Shown piece after piece: positions 16,101 through 23,361 of a stretch of DNA of 64,000 nt (position 1 is the stretch's first letter; the number at the start of each line of letters is the position of its first letter). The position numbers and the translations under genes are program-made. The notes beneath the pieces are model-generated. The model saw only the letters and a program-made list of their open reading frames with translations, was not told the origin of the DNA and ran no database searches. Source of the stretch: JBDSLU01 sp963844435. Its GTDB lineage: Bacteria > Acidobacteriota > Vicinamibacteria > Vicinamibacterales > Vicinamibacteraceae. Where the stretch lies: the NCBI GenBank assembly GCA_963844435.1, contig CAWJOG010000007.1, positions 94,113 to 158,112 of the forward strand. The letters run 5' to 3'.

Positions 16101-17047
16101 ACCTGTTCATCCTGCTGTCCAACCCCGGCACGACACCGACGATCGTGGAGATCACGTATCTCCTGTCGGGCGGCGCGCAGATCGTGCGCCAGTACGGCCT
16201 GCCGGCGCTGAGCCGGCGCACCATCTACGTCGACAGCCAGCCTGGCCTCGCCAACGTCGCGACGTCGGCGGTCGTGCGATCGCTGAACGCCGCCGTGCCG
16301 ATCGTCGTCGAGCGCGCGATGTGGTGGCCGGACGGCAACTGGTCCGAGGCGCACAACAGCGCGGGCGCGATCGTCACCTCGCCGACCTGGGCGCTCGCCG
16401 ACGGAGAGGTCGGCGGCACGTTCGCCAACCAGACGTACGTCCTCGTCGCCAACACGTCGGCGTTCACCGCGACGGTGCGCGCGACCGCCTATTTCGAGGA
16501 TCAGGGATCACCGCTGGTCGGCGTCTACAACGTGCCGGCCAACAGCCGCTTCAACGTCGACTACAACAACACGATCGCCCAGGGACGCCGCTTCTCGGTC
16601 CTCATCGAGGGCACCGGCCCGACGCCGGGCCAGGTACCGCAGCTGGTGGTCGAGCGGGCGATGTACTCGAACGCAGGCAACACCGTCTGGGCGGCCGGCA
16701 CCGACGCCCTCGGCACGCCGATCTTCCCGGCGAACACCTTCACGGTGACGCCCAACGGGCTGTTCCCGAAGGTGCTGGTCGTCGACGACGGCACGCAGGT
16801 CACCATCGTGAACCGCGATCCGGACCAGACCGACACCATCGATTGCGTGCCGGGCGGCCACGACATCTCCGACGACCCGCACCCAACCCACGGCGACAGC
16901 CCCGAGTTCGGAAGCGGACGCCTATCGCTGAACCAGTCGCGCGTCACCCAGAACCTCGTGACGCCGGGCGCCTTCGGCGTCCACGACCATTGCCACGGCT
17001 CGGACGACCGGTTCAAGGGCCGCGTCATCGTCCGATTCACGCCGTAG
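13163..17047 (+). CDS. giant secreted SBBP beta-propeller protein with C-terminal cupredoxin-like domain
   Basis: 1294 residues. The N-terminal domain (to about 260) contains RFRDVYPGIDVAYYGTDREV, typical of proteins preceding SBBP propellers. Seven or more SBBP repeats follow (STYIGGSGIDEA, DAAGNVYVAGTTSS-type) to about 690. A TSP3/EF-like calcium segment (DTDMDGLDDDWE, DPDGDGFTNAQE) comes next. Four repeats of about 110 residues (FLAEGSTGAFFD..., VVDRTMTW/ILVERAMY) precede a final domain with IVNRDP, DDPHPTH and GVHDHCHGSDD resembling the lipoprotein at 12536. It is probably a cell-surface adhesin or scaffold; no sorting tail is seen. Confidence 0.85.
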   Translation: MPRYTASFIALGALATLSSGRLAAAPESPRPPAASAAARASDPQLAPPTISRPSVPLRFEPLPAADNGTRVFVARSAGYAVHVGPTWAEVHATARPGATAAAGADAIAMRFVGAAAGPREVSLEGAATTVNYLVGADRERWTLGLEARARVRFRDVYPGIDVAYYGTDREVEYDVLLDPGADPAQVRLQFSGAGRVAITADGDLELGAAAAPVRVRAPFAYQLEGQARVTVPSRYVLHADGTVGFALGRFDRRKALVIDPILSYSRLLGASGLDEAASVAVDAAGNVYVAGTTSSPGFPGASGSPGGIDLFVTKLDARGSTVLYSTYIGGSGIDEARGMTIDTLGNVYVVGSTTSTNFPTVSPRQATLAGASDGFLLRVSTTGGGLGFSTYFGGSDVDEVNAVAVDGARNMYIAGSTRSANFPLLSEIQAYSGALDGFVARFLANGTLTFSTYHGGNAVDTLDGIAVDPAGNINTVGSTSSTNLPVLNAARATYSGRVDAFLSRFGPTGTLLFCSYFGGSRNDAGRAVAVLPDGWAFIAGSTNSPDFPVQWPIQPAIGGELDAFLLAVSPTGALAWSTYYGGTRSERGRALALNAAGMLILAGQTFSPDMPLVRPAQPRTGGNRDTFVVELAPPYTAFNYATYLGGSNNDEGSGVAVDRVGRVFTAGAASYPSPGALGASDAFIYGISSGLAGVDTDMDGLDDDWETQFGTDPETNDAAADPDGDGFTNAQERANNTHPTGYFTRFLAEGSTGAFFDERIALFNPGLDIATVVLRFQRQAGAEIQQVLAIPSRSRATVNPETIVGLENAAFATVIESNQSVVVDRTMTWDGSGFGSHSETSIEQPATTWYLAEGSTAGTFDLYYLLQNPNASAADVTITFLRPSGGPVTKSYTVGPRSRRTINIDNETGFAGRPATERTLQSTDVSATITSTNGVPILVERAMYMTVNGRVFAAGHDSAGVTAPQTSWFLAEGSTGSFFDLFILLSNPGTTPTIVEITYLLSGGAQIVRQYGLPALSRRTIYVDSQPGLANVATSAVVRSLNAAVPIVVERAMWWPDGNWSEAHNSAGAIVTSPTWALADGEVGGTFANQTYVLVANTSAFTATVRATAYFEDQGSPLVGVYNVPANSRFNVDYNNTIAQGRRFSVLIEGTGPTPGQVPQLVVERAMYSNAGNTVWAAGTDALGTPIFPANTFTVTPNGLFPKVLVVDDGTQVTIVNRDPDQTDTIDCVPGGHDISDDPHPTHGDSPEFGSGRLSLNQSRVTQNLVTPGAFGVHDHCHGSDDRFKGRVIVRFTP

Positions 17048-17125
17048 GCGGTTGAGTCAGCTCCGCAAGACTGGTCAACGCCGTCGTCACGCGATCGCGG
17101 TAGGCTTCCGGGAGGAGGACCTGCC

Positions 17126-17608
17126 ATGCACGTGGAGACCGAAACCCTGCCGGCGCTGCGGCTGGCGACGCTGCGCCACCTCGGCCCGTACCAGCAGATC
17201 GGGCGCACCTTCGGCCGGCTGCACGAGATCGTGACCCGCGCCGGGCTGCCCCATCGCGAGATGGTCGGCGTGTACTACGACGATCCGGCCGTCACAGCAG
17301 CGGACCAGTTACGCGCCGACGCCGGCGTCATCGTCGACGAGGATGTCCGGCTGCCGCCTGGTCTCGAAGAGCAGCGGGTGCCCGCCGGCCGCTTCGCGCG
17401 CGCCGAGCACGCCGGCTCGTACGCCGGCCTGCCGGGGGCCTGGGGCGAGTTCACGCGCGCGCTCGCGGCGCAGACCGGCAACGCGAGTCCGCGCGGCTAC
17501 ACCTTCGAGCTCTATCGCAACACGCCGATGGAGGTGCCCGAAGCCGAGCTCCGGACGCTGCTCTACATGTCGATCGCGGAGGCCGGACGCGCCGCCGGCG
17601 CGCCGTAG
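17126..17608 (+). CDS. GyrI-like small-molecule-binding protein
   Basis: 160 residues: LRLATLRHLGPYQQIGRTFG at the N-terminus, GVYYDDPAVT and RFARAEHAGSYAGLPGAW internally, and EVPEAELRTLLYMSI at the end. These are the landmarks of the GyrI/AraC-effector (SOUL-like) beta-alpha domain without a DNA-binding part. Stand-alone members bind hydrophobic cations or act on small substrates. GGAGGAGG lies about 10 bp before the ATG at 17126. The 3' end overlaps the opposing DUF2277 gene by 46 bp. Confidence 0.88.
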   Translation: MHVETETLPALRLATLRHLGPYQQIGRTFGRLHEIVTRAGLPHREMVGVYYDDPAVTAADQLRADAGVIVDEDVRLPPGLEEQRVPAGRFARAEHAGSYAGLPGAWGEFTRALAAQTGNASPRGYTFELYRNTPMEVPEAELRTLLYMSIAEAGRAAGAP

Positions 17609-17865
17609 CGCTTCACCGCCCGCTCCCTGGCGCGACGGGCTTCTTCTTCGCGGCTGCGGCTCGGCGCGTTGGTGACCAGCGCGCCGAGCAGCGTCCGCGC
17701 CGACTGCGCCACCTCGTCGACCGCGCGATCGAAGGCGGCCTGGTTGGCCTGCGACGGCCGCGTGAAGCCGCTCACCTTGCGCACGAACTGCACCGCCGCG
17801 GCGCGCACCTCGTCGTCCGTCGCCGGCGGATCGAAATTGAACAGCAGCTTGATGTTGCGGCACAT
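17563..17865 (-). CDS. DUF2277 family protein
   Basis: 100 residues with the family opening MCRNIKLLFNFDPPATDDEV and the core RAAAVQFVRKVSGFTRPSQA, then a basic C-terminus. It is a small cytoplasmic protein of unknown function. It is convergent with and overlaps the GyrI-like gene, so its last 15 codons could be mis-set if there is an indel. Confidence 0.88.
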   Translation of the reverse strand: MCRNIKLLFNFDPPATDDEVRAAAVQFVRKVSGFTRPSQANQAAFDRAVDEVAQSARTLLGALVTNAPSRSREEEARRARERAVKRYGAPAARPASAIDM

Positions 17866-17941
17866 GGCTGTCCATAGAGATAACACGGGATAGCGCGACC
17901 GACGCGGGACGGCGCGGGCCTCGCCTTTCCTCGATGGTACG

Positions 17942-19813
17942 ATGCCGGCCATGCCAGAGCCGGCCCAATCGTCCGCCCGCGACGCCAAGGACGTCGCCGC
18001 GGCTTACATCGATCGCGCCAGGCGCGCCGATGCGGACGCCGCGTGGCACGCGCGCCGGTCGCGCCGCATCTCGCACCTGCGCCTGCTCGCCGCGGCCTTC
18101 GCGGCGATCGGGTTCGTGCTGATCGCCACCAACCGCGGCGGCCTGCTGGCGGCGCTGCTCGCCGGCTTCGGCCCGGGCTTCTTCATTGCCCTGGCCATCC
18201 ACCACGCCGGCGTCGAGCGGCGCCGCGAACGGGCCGCCGGTCACGCCGTCCTCAACCGTGAGGGGCTGGCGCGGCTCGAGCGCCGCTGGGACGCGCTGCC
18301 GGCGCCCTGGGAGCCCGGCCCGCTCGATGATCATCCGTACGCCGCCGACCTCGACGTGTTCGGCCACGCCTCGATCGCGCAGCTGGCCGGACCTGTGCAC
18401 ACGCCCACCGGCCGCCGCGCGCTGGCCTCCTGGCTGCTGGCGATCGACCAGGCCACGCTCGCCGCCGTCCGCGACCGTCAGGCAGCCGTCGCGGAGCTCG
18501 CCCCGGCGCTCGACTTCCGCCAGGATCTGACGCTCGCCGCGCGGGCGACGCCGCACGACGCCGGGCAGCACGAGCTTGGCGCCTTCGTCGCCTGGGCCGA
18601 GGGCGAGAGCTGGCTCCTGGCGCGGCCGTGGATCTCGATCCTCGCGGTGACGCTCGGCCTCGCCACCACCGCTGGCGCGCTGCTCTACTACGCCGACTGG
18701 ATCGCCGGCCCGTGGTTCGCGATCACGGCAACGCTCGGCTGGCTGCTCCGCGCCTGGGTGCAGGCGCCACTCGAGGCGACCAATGCCGGCGCCGGGGGCG
18801 AGCGCGCGCTCCGCGGCTGGTCGGCGCTGGTGCGCCTCGTGGGCACGCAGCGATGGCAGAGCCCGCCGCTCGCCCAGGCGCAGGGCGTCCTCGACAGCGA
18901 CCACGTCCGCGCCGCCTTGCGCACGCTCGAACAGGGTGTCGCGCTCGCCGATTTCCGGCTCTCGACGCTGTTCTACCTGCCGGTACAGGCGCTGACGCTA
19001 TGGGATCTCCACGTGTGGTGGGCGCTCGAGCGCTGGCGTCGGCGGCATGGCCGTCACGTGCGCAGCTGGCTGGAAGCGATCGGACGGGTCGAGGCCCTGG
19101 CGTCGCTCGCCTCGCTGGCGCACGATCATCCGGGCTGGGCCTTCCCCACCCTGCACGACGCGCCGACGCCAGACGCCTTGCGCATCGACGCGACAGCGCT
19201 CGGTCACGCCCTGCTGCCGAACGGCACGCGGGTCACGAACGACGTCTCGATCGGACCGAAAGGCCGCTTCCTGCTGGTCACGGGATCGAACATGTCGGGC
19301 AAGAGCACGCTGATGCGCGCCGTCGGCGTCAACGTGGTGCTCTCGCACGCCGGCGCGCCGGTGTGCGCCGAGGCGATGCGGCTGCCGCTGGTCGCGCTGC
19401 ACACCAGCATGCGCGTGGCCGATTCGCTCGAGCGCGGGCTCTCGCTGTTCATGGCCTCGCTCGTGCGGCTCGAGCGGATCGTCCGGGCCGCGCGCGAGGC
19501 GACCCAGGCGCGTCCCGTGTGCTACCTGCTCGACGAAGTGCTGCAGGGCACCAACAGCGCCGAGCGCCGCGTGGCCGTGCGCACCATCGTCGATCACCTG
19601 CTGGCGTCGTGGGCAATCGGCGTCGTCACGACGCACGACCTGGATCTCGCGCGCGATCCGGCCTTCGCCGCGCACGCGGACAGCGTGCACCTGCAGGAGA
19701 CGCTGGCCGGAGAAGGCGACGCGGTGACGATGACCTTCGACTACCGCCTGCGCCCCGGTCCGGCCACCGGCGGCAACGCGCTGCAGTTACTTCGCCTTCT
19801 GGGGCTTCAATAG
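17942..19813 (+). CDS. membrane-anchored MutS-family ATPase
   Basis: 623 residues. Two pairs of membrane segments (LLAAAFAAIGFVLIATNRGG with LLAALLAGFGPGFFIALAIH; WISILAVTLGLATTAGALLYY with AGPWFAITATLGWLL) precede a MutS core and ATPase domain. Walker A is GSNMSGKST, then FMASLVRLERI, Walker B VCYLLDEVLQGTNSAER, and VTTHDLDLA. The N-terminal mismatch-recognition domain of MutS1 is absent. Such membrane MutS relatives are known, but their role is not established. The stop at 19813 abuts repeat copy 6. Confidence 0.87.
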   Translation: MPAMPEPAQSSARDAKDVAAAYIDRARRADADAAWHARRSRRISHLRLLAAAFAAIGFVLIATNRGGLLAALLAGFGPGFFIALAIHHAGVERRRERAAGHAVLNREGLARLERRWDALPAPWEPGPLDDHPYAADLDVFGHASIAQLAGPVHTPTGRRALASWLLAIDQATLAAVRDRQAAVAELAPALDFRQDLTLAARATPHDAGQHELGAFVAWAEGESWLLARPWISILAVTLGLATTAGALLYYADWIAGPWFAITATLGWLLRAWVQAPLEATNAGAGGERALRGWSALVRLVGTQRWQSPPLAQAQGVLDSDHVRAALRTLEQGVALADFRLSTLFYLPVQALTLWDLHVWWALERWRRRHGRHVRSWLEAIGRVEALASLASLAHDHPGWAFPTLHDAPTPDALRIDATALGHALLPNGTRVTNDVSIGPKGRFLLVTGSNMSGKSTLMRAVGVNVVLSHAGAPVCAEAMRLPLVALHTSMRVADSLERGLSLFMASLVRLERIVRAAREATQARPVCYLLDEVLQGTNSAERRVAVRTIVDHLLASWAIGVVTTHDLDLARDPAFAAHADSVHLQETLAGEGDAVTMTFDYRLRPGPATGGNALQLLRLLGLQ

Positions 19814-19814
19814 T

Positions 19815-19975
19815 GGCGCCGGGCCTCACACGGCCCGGCGCGGGCCGACCCTTGAGCGCGCGGTCTGCTATTTGCCGACGCGCCTTCGCGCGTCGACCGG
19901 ACGATGGCTCCGGACTCCGTCCTCGCCATTCGTCACGCGGTGCTGGGCGCACCGCGGCGCCCGCACGCGGTCGGC
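19815..19975 (-). repeat. structured interspersed repeat, copy 6 (long type, reverse strand)
   Basis: Read on the minus strand it begins GCGTGCGGGC directly after the amidohydrolase stop. It has hairpin GGTGC-GCCCA-GCACC and the same roughly 60-bp insert as copy 5 (GTGACGAATGGCGAGGACGG to GCGTCGGCAAATAGC), then a final hairpin GCCGGGCC-GTGTGA-GGCCCGGC. Relative to copy 5 the first stem changes GGCGC/GCGCC to GGTGC/GCACC, a compensated change. Confidence 0.82.
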
Positions 19976-19976
19976 G

Positions 19977-21629
19977 TTAGTAAAACGTGACGTTGTCGAG
20001 CTCGAGCCAGCCCAGCCGGCCGGCGTCGCGGACCATCTCGAAGCGCACCTCGACGACGTCGCGGCCGCTCCACGGCACGCGTGCGCCGGCCCCGTTCTGG
20101 CCGATCGACGCAAACGGGATGCTGACCGGCGTCCACAGCGGCGAGCCCGAGAAGTAGGACAGGTGATAGCGGCCATCGTCGACGGCCCTGGTCACGAAGA
20201 TGACGCGGTAGCGGCCTTCGCCCCGCGCGTCGAAGCGCAGGCCGCGGAAGCGGCTGACGTCGACGGGGCGATCGTCGGGATCGAGCTTCAGCGCGGCGCG
20301 GGCGTACGGGTCGGTGCCGCCGCCCATCCGCGCCGAGACGAGCAGCGCGTGATCGCGGAAGCCTTTGACGACGCGGCCCATGATCAGGGTCGTCGCGGAG
20401 CCCGCGCCTTCGCTGCCGGAGCCCATCCAGGCCGGACCGACGGCGCTCACGGTGTCGCCGCGCTCGAAGTCGTCGAGCAGCGCGTCGCGCAGTCGGGCGC
20501 CGGCGACGCTGGGCGCCACGGTGGCGGCAGGGGCCGCCGCGGGCGCCGCGTCCGGCGACGGGAGGCTCCGGCGATCGGCGCGCCGGAACTGGCCGGCGGC
20601 GTGTCGGTGGCCGCCGCGGCCGGTGTCGCGGGCGGGGGCGCGGTCTTCGCCCCCTTGGCGCCGCGTGCGCGGACGCGGGGAGGCGCTGGCGCGGCCTTGG
20701 ACGAGGCCGGCGGCGGTGCGGGTGCCGGCGGGCGCGGCGGCCGTCGGGGCGGCCGGCTCCGGCGGCGGGCGCATCAGCGTCGCGCGATCCACGTCGACAC
20801 CGCCGAGGAACACCCGCTCGACCTGCGCCAGCGCGTCGAGCGACACGGTGGGATCGCCGGCGACCACCACGAGATCGGCGCGCATGCTCGGCGCCAGCAG
20901 ACCGCGGTCCGACTGCAGGCCCAGCGCCCAGGCGCCGCTGCCGGTCATGGCCGTGACCGCTTCGAGCGGCGTCAGCCCCGAGGCGGTCGCGGCCGCGACG
21001 TCGAGGCTGCCGTCCTCGCGGACGAGCGCCGCGAACGCGATGCGGGCGTTCAGCGACCGTACCGCCGTGACGCCGGCGCGCGGGTCGTCGGCCAGCGAGA
21101 CGGCGAGCGTGCCGTTGCGCACTTCGCGGACGCCGGGCGGCAGCGGCGCCGCACGGCCTGGGGATTCGGAGGCGACCGCCGCGAGCAGGCGCGGCTGCGA
21201 GGCATCGGGCGCGGCCGCGGCCGGCACGCTCGCGCCGTCCGGCGCCGCGGCAGTGGTGACGCCGGCGGCGAGCATCAGCCCCAGCTGTCGCCGGCCCGCG
21301 TCGCCCGCCTCCAGCAGCGGCGCACGCAGTGCGGTCTCGATGAACCCGGGCAGGACCGTCTTGCCGGTGCCGTCGATCCGTTCGGCGTCGGCCGGCGGCT
21401 CGACCTGGCGGCCAACCGCGCTGATCCGTCCGCCGGAGACGACGATCGTGCCGGTGAACGGCTCGTTGCCGGAGCCGTCGACGATGCGCGCGCCGACGAT
21501 GGCGATGGGCGGACGCGGCTGCGCCGCCGGCCGCGCCGTCCAGAGCACGCCTGCCGTGACGGCGGTGATGGCCACTCCGAGCCCGCGGGCCACCCGGGTC
21601 AGCGGGCGTCGGTCAGTCATGACGGGCAT
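19977..21629 (-). CDS. degenerate amidohydrolase-like protein fused to CIA30 domain
   Basis: 550 residues with an export signal (LGVAITAVTAGVLWTARPA). Residues 40-110 match the amidohydrolase beta-sandwich and first strand (IAIVGARIVDGSGNEPF, GKTVLPGFIE). The metal-binding HxH that should follow VLPGFIE is absent, and the barrel is shortened to about 180 residues before the closing DLVVVAGDPT sandwich. The C-terminal 170 residues are a CIA30-like domain (DDFERGD ... YHLSYFSGSPLWTPVSIPF). The linker from about 20560 to 20710 reads more naturally in another frame (KTAPPPATPAAAATDTPPASS), suggesting a compensating indel pair. Confidence 0.72.
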   Translation of the reverse strand: MPVMTDRRPLTRVARGLGVAITAVTAGVLWTARPAAQPRPPIAIVGARIVDGSGNEPFTGTIVVSGGRISAVGRQVEPPADAERIDGTGKTVLPGFIETALRAPLLEAGDAGRRQLGLMLAAGVTTAAAPDGASVPAAAAPDASQPRLLAAVASESPGRAAPLPPGVREVRNGTLAVSLADDPRAGVTAVRSLNARIAFAALVREDGSLDVAAATASGLTPLEAVTAMTGSGAWALGLQSDRGLLAPSMRADLVVVAGDPTVSLDALAQVERVFLGGVDVDRATLMRPPPEPAAPTAAAPAGTRTAAGLVQGRASASPRPRTRRQGGEDRAPARDTGRGGHRHAAGQFRRADRRSLPSPDAAPAAAPAATVAPSVAGARLRDALLDDFERGDTVSAVGPAWMGSGSEGAGSATTLIMGRVVKGFRDHALLVSARMGGGTDPYARAALKLDPDDRPVDVSRFRGLRFDARGEGRYRVIFVTRAVDDGRYHLSYFSGSPLWTPVSIPFASIGQNGAGARVPWSGRDVVEVRFEMVRDAGRLGWLELDNVTFY

Positions 21630-21650
21630 TGTACGTAGTCGGGGCGCGAA

Positions 21651-22682
21651 TCACCCGATCGTTGGATCGAGCTCGGCCGTCGCGCCTGGCTTCGGGGGCC
21701 ACGCGTCGCCCCACGACGCATCCCGCGCGGCGCGGTAGTTCGGGGCCCGGCGCGTCACCACGGCCTCGATCAACCCGCCCGCTGTGCACAGCGCGAGCCG
21801 CACGTGCCCGGTCTCCTTGCGCGGCCGGCGAATCACCCGAGCCTCGGCGCGGCCGCGCAGCAGCGCGGCGTCGCGGACGGCGACCACGTAGGCGAACTTC
21901 TCGTCCTCCCAGCCCAGTGCGGCGTGCTTCGACTGGCGATGGGCGCGGCTGCGATCGAGCCGGACGGCGAAGTGACACCAGTCGGCGCCGGCCATCGGAC
22001 AGGCGTCGTCGTGCGGGCATGGTGCGGCGAGCGTCGCCCCCGCCGCGCGCAGCCGATCGCGGACGGCGCGAATCCGCGCGAAGCCGGCCGGCGTCCCCGG
22101 CTCGACGACGACGAGCGCTCCGGACGTCAGCGCCAGCGCACGCTCGATCGCCTGCCCGGCGCGCTGCTCCGTCAGCTCGCCGACGGCGTAGGACAGCACG
22201 ACGATGTCGGCGGCCGGCGCATCGGCCGCGGCCAGGTCGCCCGTCCGAAGCTGCACGTCGAGCCCGGGCGGAGGCCCAGGCCCGGGAGCAGCGGCTTTCC
22301 ACAGCCGGATGCCGAGGCCGAGCAGCTCCGGATCGCGATCGAGGAGGGTGACGCGGCGGATGCCCGGCCAACGCGAGATCGCCGGCCACAGCACCGTGCC
22401 GGGCCCGGCGCCGAGATCGGTGATCGTCTGCGGCTCGACGCGCGTGTGACGCTCGACGGCGTCGAACACCGCGTCGAGCGCGGCGGCCGTCGCCGGCAGC
22501 CGCACGACGGCATAGGCGAGACGCTCGGCGTCGGTGAGCCGGCCGACCGTGCCGGCCGCGGCGGCGCCATCGCGATAGCGCCGCGACAGCGCGTCGACGG
22601 CGCGCTGCAGATCGATGCCGGGGACCGTCGCCGTCGCGCCAGCGATGGCGTCCCGCAGCGCGCGATCGAACGGCGCGGCCAC
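21651..22682 (-). CDS. Rsm22-family rRNA methyltransferase-like protein
   Basis: 343 residues. SAM-binding fold with TITDLGAGPGTVLWPA and VTLLDRDPELLGLG, then VVLSYAVGEL and VEPGTPAGF. The hallmark block CPHDDACPMAGADWCHF (about 222-238), followed by SRAHRQSK and WEDEKFAYV, identifies the Rsm22/METTL17 group, which acts on or assembles the small ribosomal subunit. The three cysteines of that block plus Cys in RLALCTAGG are spaced as in the iron-sulfur site described for the family. It is transcribed 10 bp after the Nudix gene and is probably co-expressed with it. Confidence 0.88.
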   Translation of the reverse strand: MAAPFDRALRDAIAGATATVPGIDLQRAVDALSRRYRDGAAAAGTVGRLTDAERLAYAVVRLPATAAALDAVFDAVERHTRVEPQTITDLGAGPGTVLWPAISRWPGIRRVTLLDRDPELLGLGIRLWKAAAPGPGPPPGLDVQLRTGDLAAADAPAADIVVLSYAVGELTEQRAGQAIERALALTSGALVVVEPGTPAGFARIRAVRDRLRAAGATLAAPCPHDDACPMAGADWCHFAVRLDRSRAHRQSKHAALGWEDEKFAYVVAVRDAALLRGRAEARVIRRPRKETGHVRLALCTAGGLIEAVVTRRAPNYRAARDASWGDAWPPKPGATAELDPTIG

Positions 22683-22692
22683 GTCAGTGCCC

Positions 22693-23253
22693 CTACGTCC
22701 GCTGCCGCTGGAAGGTCGCGAGCGCCCACGTCATCGACGCGAAGGCGAGGCGGGCCGGGTCGAGCGCCAGCGGATCGTGCCACTCGATGGCCTCGACGCC
22801 GTCGATGGCGCGCGGCGCCGAGCCCTCGGCAATCCGCGCGACGAAGATGAGATCCACCACGTGGTAGGTGACGCCACGGTAGGCGTAGGTGTTGGGCTGG
22901 GAGCCGAGGTAACTGATCGCATCCAGCTCGACGCCGACCTCTTCGCGCACCTCGCGGCGCAGCGCGTCCTCGGGCGTCTCCCCCGCGTCGACGAAGCCGC
23001 CGACGAACGCCAGACGGCCGAGGCCCGGGTCGTGGCCGCGCCGGATGAACAGCCCCTGCCCGTCGCCGCGCAGCAGGATCGCCGCCGCGGAGACGGCAGG
23101 GTTGAAGTAGTAGGCGAAACCGCAGGCGGCACAGACCAGCGGACACGCCCCCGGCGCCGTCAGCACCGCGCCGCAGCGGGGACAGCAGCGGAACTGCGCG
23201 CGCGGCTCGGCGGGTGCGTGGACCGGCTCGGACACGCGCGGATGGTACCGCAT
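22693..23253 (-). CDS. Nudix hydrolase with zinc ribbon (NUDT/NudC-like)
   Basis: 186 residues. A zinc ribbon (CCPRCGAVL, then CPLVCAACGFAYYFNP) precedes a Nudix domain. The Nudix box is GGFVDAGETPEDALRREVRE plus EVGVEL, with catalytic REVREE. The ribbon plus AYYFNPAVSAAAILL resembles NADH-pyrophosphatase-like enzymes, although the NudC-specific SQPWPFP signature is only partly met (GSQPNTYAY). It probably hydrolyses a nucleoside-diphosphate derivative. The start at 23253 faces repeat copy 7. Confidence 0.86.
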   Translation of the reverse strand: MRYHPRVSEPVHAPAEPRAQFRCCPRCGAVLTAPGACPLVCAACGFAYYFNPAVSAAAILLRGDGQGLFIRRGHDPGLGRLAFVGGFVDAGETPEDALRREVREEVGVELDAISYLGSQPNTYAYRGVTYHVVDLIFVARIAEGSAPRAIDGVEAIEWHDPLALDPARLAFASMTWALATFQRQRT

Positions 23254-23263
23254 CTGCCGCCGC

Positions 23264-23323
23264 CAACCCCGCCGCACGCTCCAGAGGCGGCCGCGGGCCG
23301 TCCTGAGGGGACGGCCCGCCAAC
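23264..23323 (+). repeat. structured interspersed repeat, copy 7 (partial)
   Basis: Retains CCGCACGCTCCAGAGGC, then GGGCCGTCC-TGAG-GGGACGGCCC and CGCCAAC. The 5' half is absent. It lies between the divergent Nudix and SMP-30 genes, so unlike other copies it is not at a gene 3' end. Confidence 0.7.
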
Positions 23324-23361
23324 ATATAGATAGAATGGCGCTTCACGCGTACGGAGGTGAC

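Noticed and set aside
13163..16700. Long reverse-strand and alternate-frame reading frames across the SBBP gene.
   Set aside because: They are Arg/Ala/Pro-rich shadows typical of GC-rich coding DNA; the forward frame has clear domain repeats.
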